Shown here: in pieces, positions 62,601 to 64,000 of the stretch | How positions within the stretch are numbered: position 1 is the first letter of the stretch | How the letters are laid out: every line of letters starts with the position of its first letter | Assembly (NCBI RefSeq): GCF_049801075.1 | Contig: NZ_JBNAGG010000001.1 | Location: forward strand, 1,533,189 to 1,597,188 | Source of the DNA: Maritalea sp049801075 | Lineage (GTDB): Bacteria; Pseudomonadota; Alphaproteobacteria; Rhizobiales; Devosiaceae | Length of the DNA: 64,000 nt | Reading direction: 5' to 3' | Program-made: the position numbers and the translations under genes | The notes under the pieces: generated by a model | Databases searched by the model: none | Told to the model about the DNA's origin: nothing | What the model saw: only the letters and a program-made list of their open reading frames with translations

Positions 62601-64000
62601 GGTGGATCAGGTATCGATACCGCAGACTATTCCGCGTCAGCTACAGGGGTGGATGTTGAACTGATTACAGGGACAGGTACTGGGGGGGATGCCCAAGGCG
62701 ATAGCCTCACCTCTATCGAAAATGTCACCGGTTCTGATCAAGCAGATATTCTCACAGGTAATGCTGGGGCCAACACTTTGCTTGGCGGTGATGGGGATGA
62801 CAATCTCACTGGCAATGGCGGCAATGACGACCTTCAAGGCCAAGATGGGAATGACACCCTCATCGGTGGATCAGGTAATGACAGCCTTTCCGGTGGCTTG
62901 GGCGATGATGCGCTTGAAGGTGGTGCTGGTGCTGATGCGCTTGATGGGGGTGCGGGTACAGACACAGCCTCTTATGCCGGGTCGGTCTCTGCGGTTGATG
63001 TGAACCTTTCAACAGGTGTTGGCGCAGGTGGTGATGCCGCTGGGGATACGCTGACCAATATTGAGAACCTATTGGGGTCATCAGGGGATGACACGCTAAC
63101 AGGTGATGCCAATGCCAATAGCCTCACTGGCGGGTCCGGGAATGACATTTTGATCGGCCTTGGCGGCGGGGACACTCTGGATGGTGGCTCGGGATCAGAC
63201 AGTGTGGATTATTCCGCCTCAGCGTCAGCGGTGACCATCAATCTGGCCACCAACACCGCTTCTGGTGGCGATGCGGCTGGGGATAGCTTTACCTCCATTG
63301 AGAACATTTTAGGCTCGGACTTTGATGATGATCTGACCGGCGACAGCTCTGACAACAGTTTAACTGGTGGCGCGGGCAATGACCGTCTGGTGGGCCTTGG
63401 GGGTGCGGATACCCTTATTGGTGGCACCGGAACAGACACAGCAGATTACGCCGCCTCCTCTGGCGCGGTGAATGTGAACCTATCCACCGGCACAGGTTCG
63501 GGTGGAGATGCCCAAGGCGACACGCTTTCCGAGATTGAGAACATTGTGGGCTCTGCTCAAGATGATGGTTTGACCGGCAACAGCTTGGACAACCAACTCT
63601 TAGGTGGCGATGGTGATGATAATCTTTCCGGCAATGGTGGATCTGATGATCTTCAGGGGGAAGCTGGTAATGATGTTCTTGAAGGTGGTGCGGGCGCTGA
63701 CACATTAGATGGCGGCACCGGAACAGATACAGCAACCTATCAAGGTTCAGGGTCAGCGGTTAGTGTTGATCTGTCCACCAACACCGCATCTGGTGGGGAT
63801 GCCGCAGGGGACAGCTTTACCTCAATCGAGAACCTTGAAGGGTCTGACTTTAACGACAGCCTGACAGGCGACAATAACGCCAACACCCTGAGCGGTGGTG
63901 CGGGTGATGACACCCTGATTGGTCTTGGCGGCGCAGACACTCTGGACGGTGGATCAGGTATCGATACCGCAGACTATTCCGCGTCAGCTACAGGGGTGGA
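56601..64000 (+). CDS. Giant RTX calcium-binding secreted protein (5' part; open at right edge)
   Basis: An open frame of at least 2466 residues without a stop to the window end. The ATG at 56601 has AAGGTG upstream. There is no Sec signal, as expected for type I secretion; the C-terminal signal would be beyond the window. Residues about 1-125 form an acidic N-terminal domain like those of large RTX adhesins, followed by a Glu-rich linker (about 125-170) and two unrecognised domains (about 170-440). From about residue 450, some 24 modules repeat: a (D/S)Y...AVxVNL...GGDAxGD...IENxxGS block, then several GGxGxDxLxG nonapeptides (80-110 residues each), the Ca2+-binding RTX beta-roll. Modules 15-19 recur as 20-24. 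Adhesin or surface-layer roles are likelier than a toxin. Confidence 0.9.
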   Translation, partial: MAQEDQIQQEQANAQNDSAPQSTQINLIEKPQAGETRIIELNGDQQLNFAFDLDDANVALSDVDLIITFPDGSKLVILEYGLRVTIGDAPDMGFADKIYSGQEVIGKVGEFKSQDTEAASTFSSLQESQEKVEESEAESEEKVEAEEIEPVEKVEQVQNPNEPTPEDLIDNKKGDSFNEFDRSKIDDHVGAEELTGKFSETASASSSPVEAGIETLPEAEISLRVFGITEQVVETALDGRTIIKGATHRPPADTDSGYSAMSADEAINGTSGDDIIYADSPDLVESGTSAVSLEVSVTFPFEGWTPTAITVTSLPPGMSVIGATETDKGWVLPIDPGSPLQEQLQISFEVPASGLVPDDNGFYNLGSIGVEYTMDDGNGGVGSSSASAQLGVGEVNSDGDIEFIDPLTGEPIAVISANPPGNIINAGSGDDEIYAAVGEDQIDAGAGSDIVSYAMSNAGVSVDLNAGTASGGYAEGDSLSNVEHIEGSGFADQLTGDAGSNILQGLEGGDQLDGGAGIDTASYTKSDAGVNIDLAAGTGVGGHAAGDSLNNIENVTGSTHDDTLFGDGNGNVLSGGTGDDTIEGGAGADQLIGGDGNDTLSYSQSGAGVNVDLDSGATSGGDATGDTIAEFENIQGSDFADSLSGDSNSNIISGGAGDDSLSGQDGDDELRGGTGNDQLVGGAGADQMDGGAGTDTADYSTTSSAIEIDLEAGTGTGGDATGDVLTNIENVVGTDFADRLKGDNYANNLSGGASDDNLEGRGGADVLDGGAGQDVASYASSSSAVNVNLATSSGTGGDADGDTYVDIEGVEGSDFNDSLTGDANANILMGNDGNDILIGGGGADNLQGGEGYDTAGYQGAASAVNVDLTLGTGTGSDATGDSYDSIENVIGTDFDDQLAGDAGVNRLEGGAGDDILAGEGGADVLIGGAGNDTASYDRATSGVSVNLATNSGSSGDAAGDSFTSIENVQGSGYADILVGDANANTLSGQAGDDILRGGAGDDTLLGGDGNDTIEGGAGADVIDGEAGVDTVDYSGSGAAVQINLQTSSATGGDAAGDTFSNIENVIGSSFSDNLTGDGAANTLSGGTGNDTLIGGAGADALEGGSGVDTADYSDSGAAVQIDMAANLATGGDAEGDTFSSVENLVGTDFDDTLTGNAANNSISGGLGSDVLDGGQGNDVLLGGDGDDELEGGAGADQLDGGAGTDTASYQSSTNGVAVDLSTGTGSGGDAQGDSFVNIENLEGSQQSDDLTGDGNANILSGLGGDDNIAGGAGNDTLIGGAGNDTLLGQAGDDSLSGGSGNDVLEGGAGADSLAGGTGSDTASYQNSASAVTINLATSSGTGGDATGDSYSSIENLIGSNFDDDLTGDSSSNSLSGGLGDDMLAGAAGGDALDGGVGNDTANYADSAQAVNVSLSSGTGSGGDAQGDTLSNIENIIGSAADDSLEGSAVANSLVGNAGDDVLSGLAGDDSLSGGVGNDVLQGGAGADVLDGGADFDTADYSGSSAAVTINLTTNIHSGGDAAGDVLTNIENITGSSLADLLTGDANANTLSGGAGNDTLYGMDGADTLLGGAGNDLMIGGAGADTFDGGTGVDTVSFVSSASAITINLASGMGFGGDAQGDSFANVENAVGSDYDDVLTGNASINELSGGLGDDALEGGAGADALDGGAGTDTASYAGSVSAVDVNLSTGVGAGGDAAGDTLTNIENLLGSSGDDTLTGDANANSLTGGSGNDILIGLGGGDTLDGGSGSDSVDYSASASAVTINLATNTASGGDAAGDSFTSIENILGSDFDDDLTGDSSDNSLTGGAGNDRLVGLGGADTLIGGTGTDTADYAASSGAVNVNLSTGTGSGGDAQGDTLSEIENIVGSAQDDGLTGNSLDNQLLGGDGDDNLSGNGGSDDLQGEAGNDVLEGGAGADTLDGGTGTDTATYQGSGSAVSVDLSTNTASGGDAAGDSFTSIENLEGSDFNDSLTGDNNANTLSGGAGDDTLIGLGGADTLDGGSGIDTADYSASATGVDVELITGTGTGGDAQGDSLTSIENVTGSDQADILTGNAGANTLLGGDGDDNLTGNGGNDDLQGQDGNDTLIGGSGNDSLSGGLGDDALEGGAGADALDGGAGTDTASYAGSVSAVDVNLSTGVGAGGDAAGDTLTNIENLLGSSGDDTLTGDANANSLTGGSGNDILIGLGGGDTLDGGSGSDSVDYSASASAVTINLATNTASGGDAAGDSFTSIENILGSDFDDDLTGDSSDNSLTGGAGNDRLVGLGGADTLIGGTGTDTADYAASSGAVNVNLSTGTGSGGDAQGDTLSEIENIVGSAQDDGLTGNSLDNQLLGGDGDDNLSGNGGSDDLQGEAGNDVLEGGAGADTLDGGTGTDTATYQGSGSAVSVDLSTNTASGGDAAGDSFTSIENLEGSDFNDSLTGDNNANTLSGGAGDDTLIGLGGADTLDGGSGIDTADYSASATGV
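61546..64000 (+). repeat. 1347-bp tandem repeat within the RTX gene
   Basis: 61546-62653 recurs at 62893-64000 with an offset of exactly 1347 bp (449 codons, in frame). By eye, mismatches are few and concentrated in the first 40 bases; long stretches such as 61621-61860 are identical. The unit holds five RTX modules. The second copy is cut by the window edge, so its full extent and copy number are unknown. Confidence 0.9.

Noticed and set aside
57071..63940. Many minus-strand ORFs rich in Pro, Ala, Ser, His and Arg, opposite the RTX gene
   Set aside because: They are codon-complement shadows of GGxGxD repeats, recur with the repeat period, have no ribosome sites and match no family.
57950..64000. 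CRISPR-like or satellite repeat array
   Set aside because: The periodicity follows codons of RTX modules in an open frame; there are no short direct repeats with unique spacers.
56601..64000. Cytolysin of the HlyA type
   Set aside because: No hydrophobic pore-forming N-domain or adjacent acyltransferase is visible, and length and modules resemble large adhesin or surface proteins; the C-terminus is unseen.

Overview
The window looks like a chromosomal segment of a free-living, probably marine or aquatic alphaproteobacterium with Hyphomicrobiales-like gene content. The reasons are two TRAP transporter sets, aerobic-type cobN/cobW cobalamin synthesis under a cobalamin riboswitch, a non-PTS MurNAc locus, MASE1 and NarL-type signalling, a possible CtrA box and a type I secreted RTX giant. 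The genus cannot be fixed from this sequence. No rRNA, tRNA, CRISPR array, transposase or integrase was found.

Layout: 1-4835 (minus) is a cobalamin riboswitch, cobW and cobN, with cobN running off the left edge. 4871-5581 is a stand-alone mnmD. 5594-13413 is a divergon bounded by terminators: a TRAP transporter (minus) faces marR, a threonine-aldolase-like gene and a self-sufficient catabolic reductive dehalogenase fused to its own NAD(P)H reductase (plus). 13513-17240 holds a DAO/MnmC(o)-like flavoprotein, an IclR regulator and an orphan oligopeptide-binding protein. 17480-25810 is a peptidoglycan-sugar locus: BadF-type kinase and murQ, divergent from an RpiR regulator, an ABC sugar importer and a serine hydrolase, with four copies of one 15-bp dyad in the two control regions. 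25819-29258 is a cytochrome c, a small exported protein and copA behind a CueR/HmrR-type promoter. 29280-33770 is a P450, an OsmC protein and a second TRAP transporter.

34034-42009 is an island of mostly unrecognised exported proteins. It includes a ClpP-fold periplasmic protein and surrounds a NarL-type response regulator and a PDZ-like multi-TM histidine kinase; three similar 7-2-7 sites sit before its transcription units. 42037-43797 is a CPA1 antiporter and a single-domain response regulator. 44040-51289 is a MASE1-CHASE-PAS-PAS kinase, a REC protein, an Hpt-REC-REC protein, a membrane-anchored HEAT-repeat protein and a processive-type GT2 glycosyltransferase, probably one operon controlling a surface polysaccharide. 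51332-54656 is a GST, a polar amino-acid ABC permease and binding protein, and a TetR/BetI-like regulator. 54761-64000 is a TolC-type outer-membrane protein divergent from a giant RTX protein (at least 2466 residues, open at the right edge) carrying a nearly identical 1347-bp tandem duplication.

The most coherent biology is the B12-linked reductive dehalogenation unit, the RpiR-controlled MurNAc import and recycling locus, and the envelope-related two-component island with its own candidate operators.
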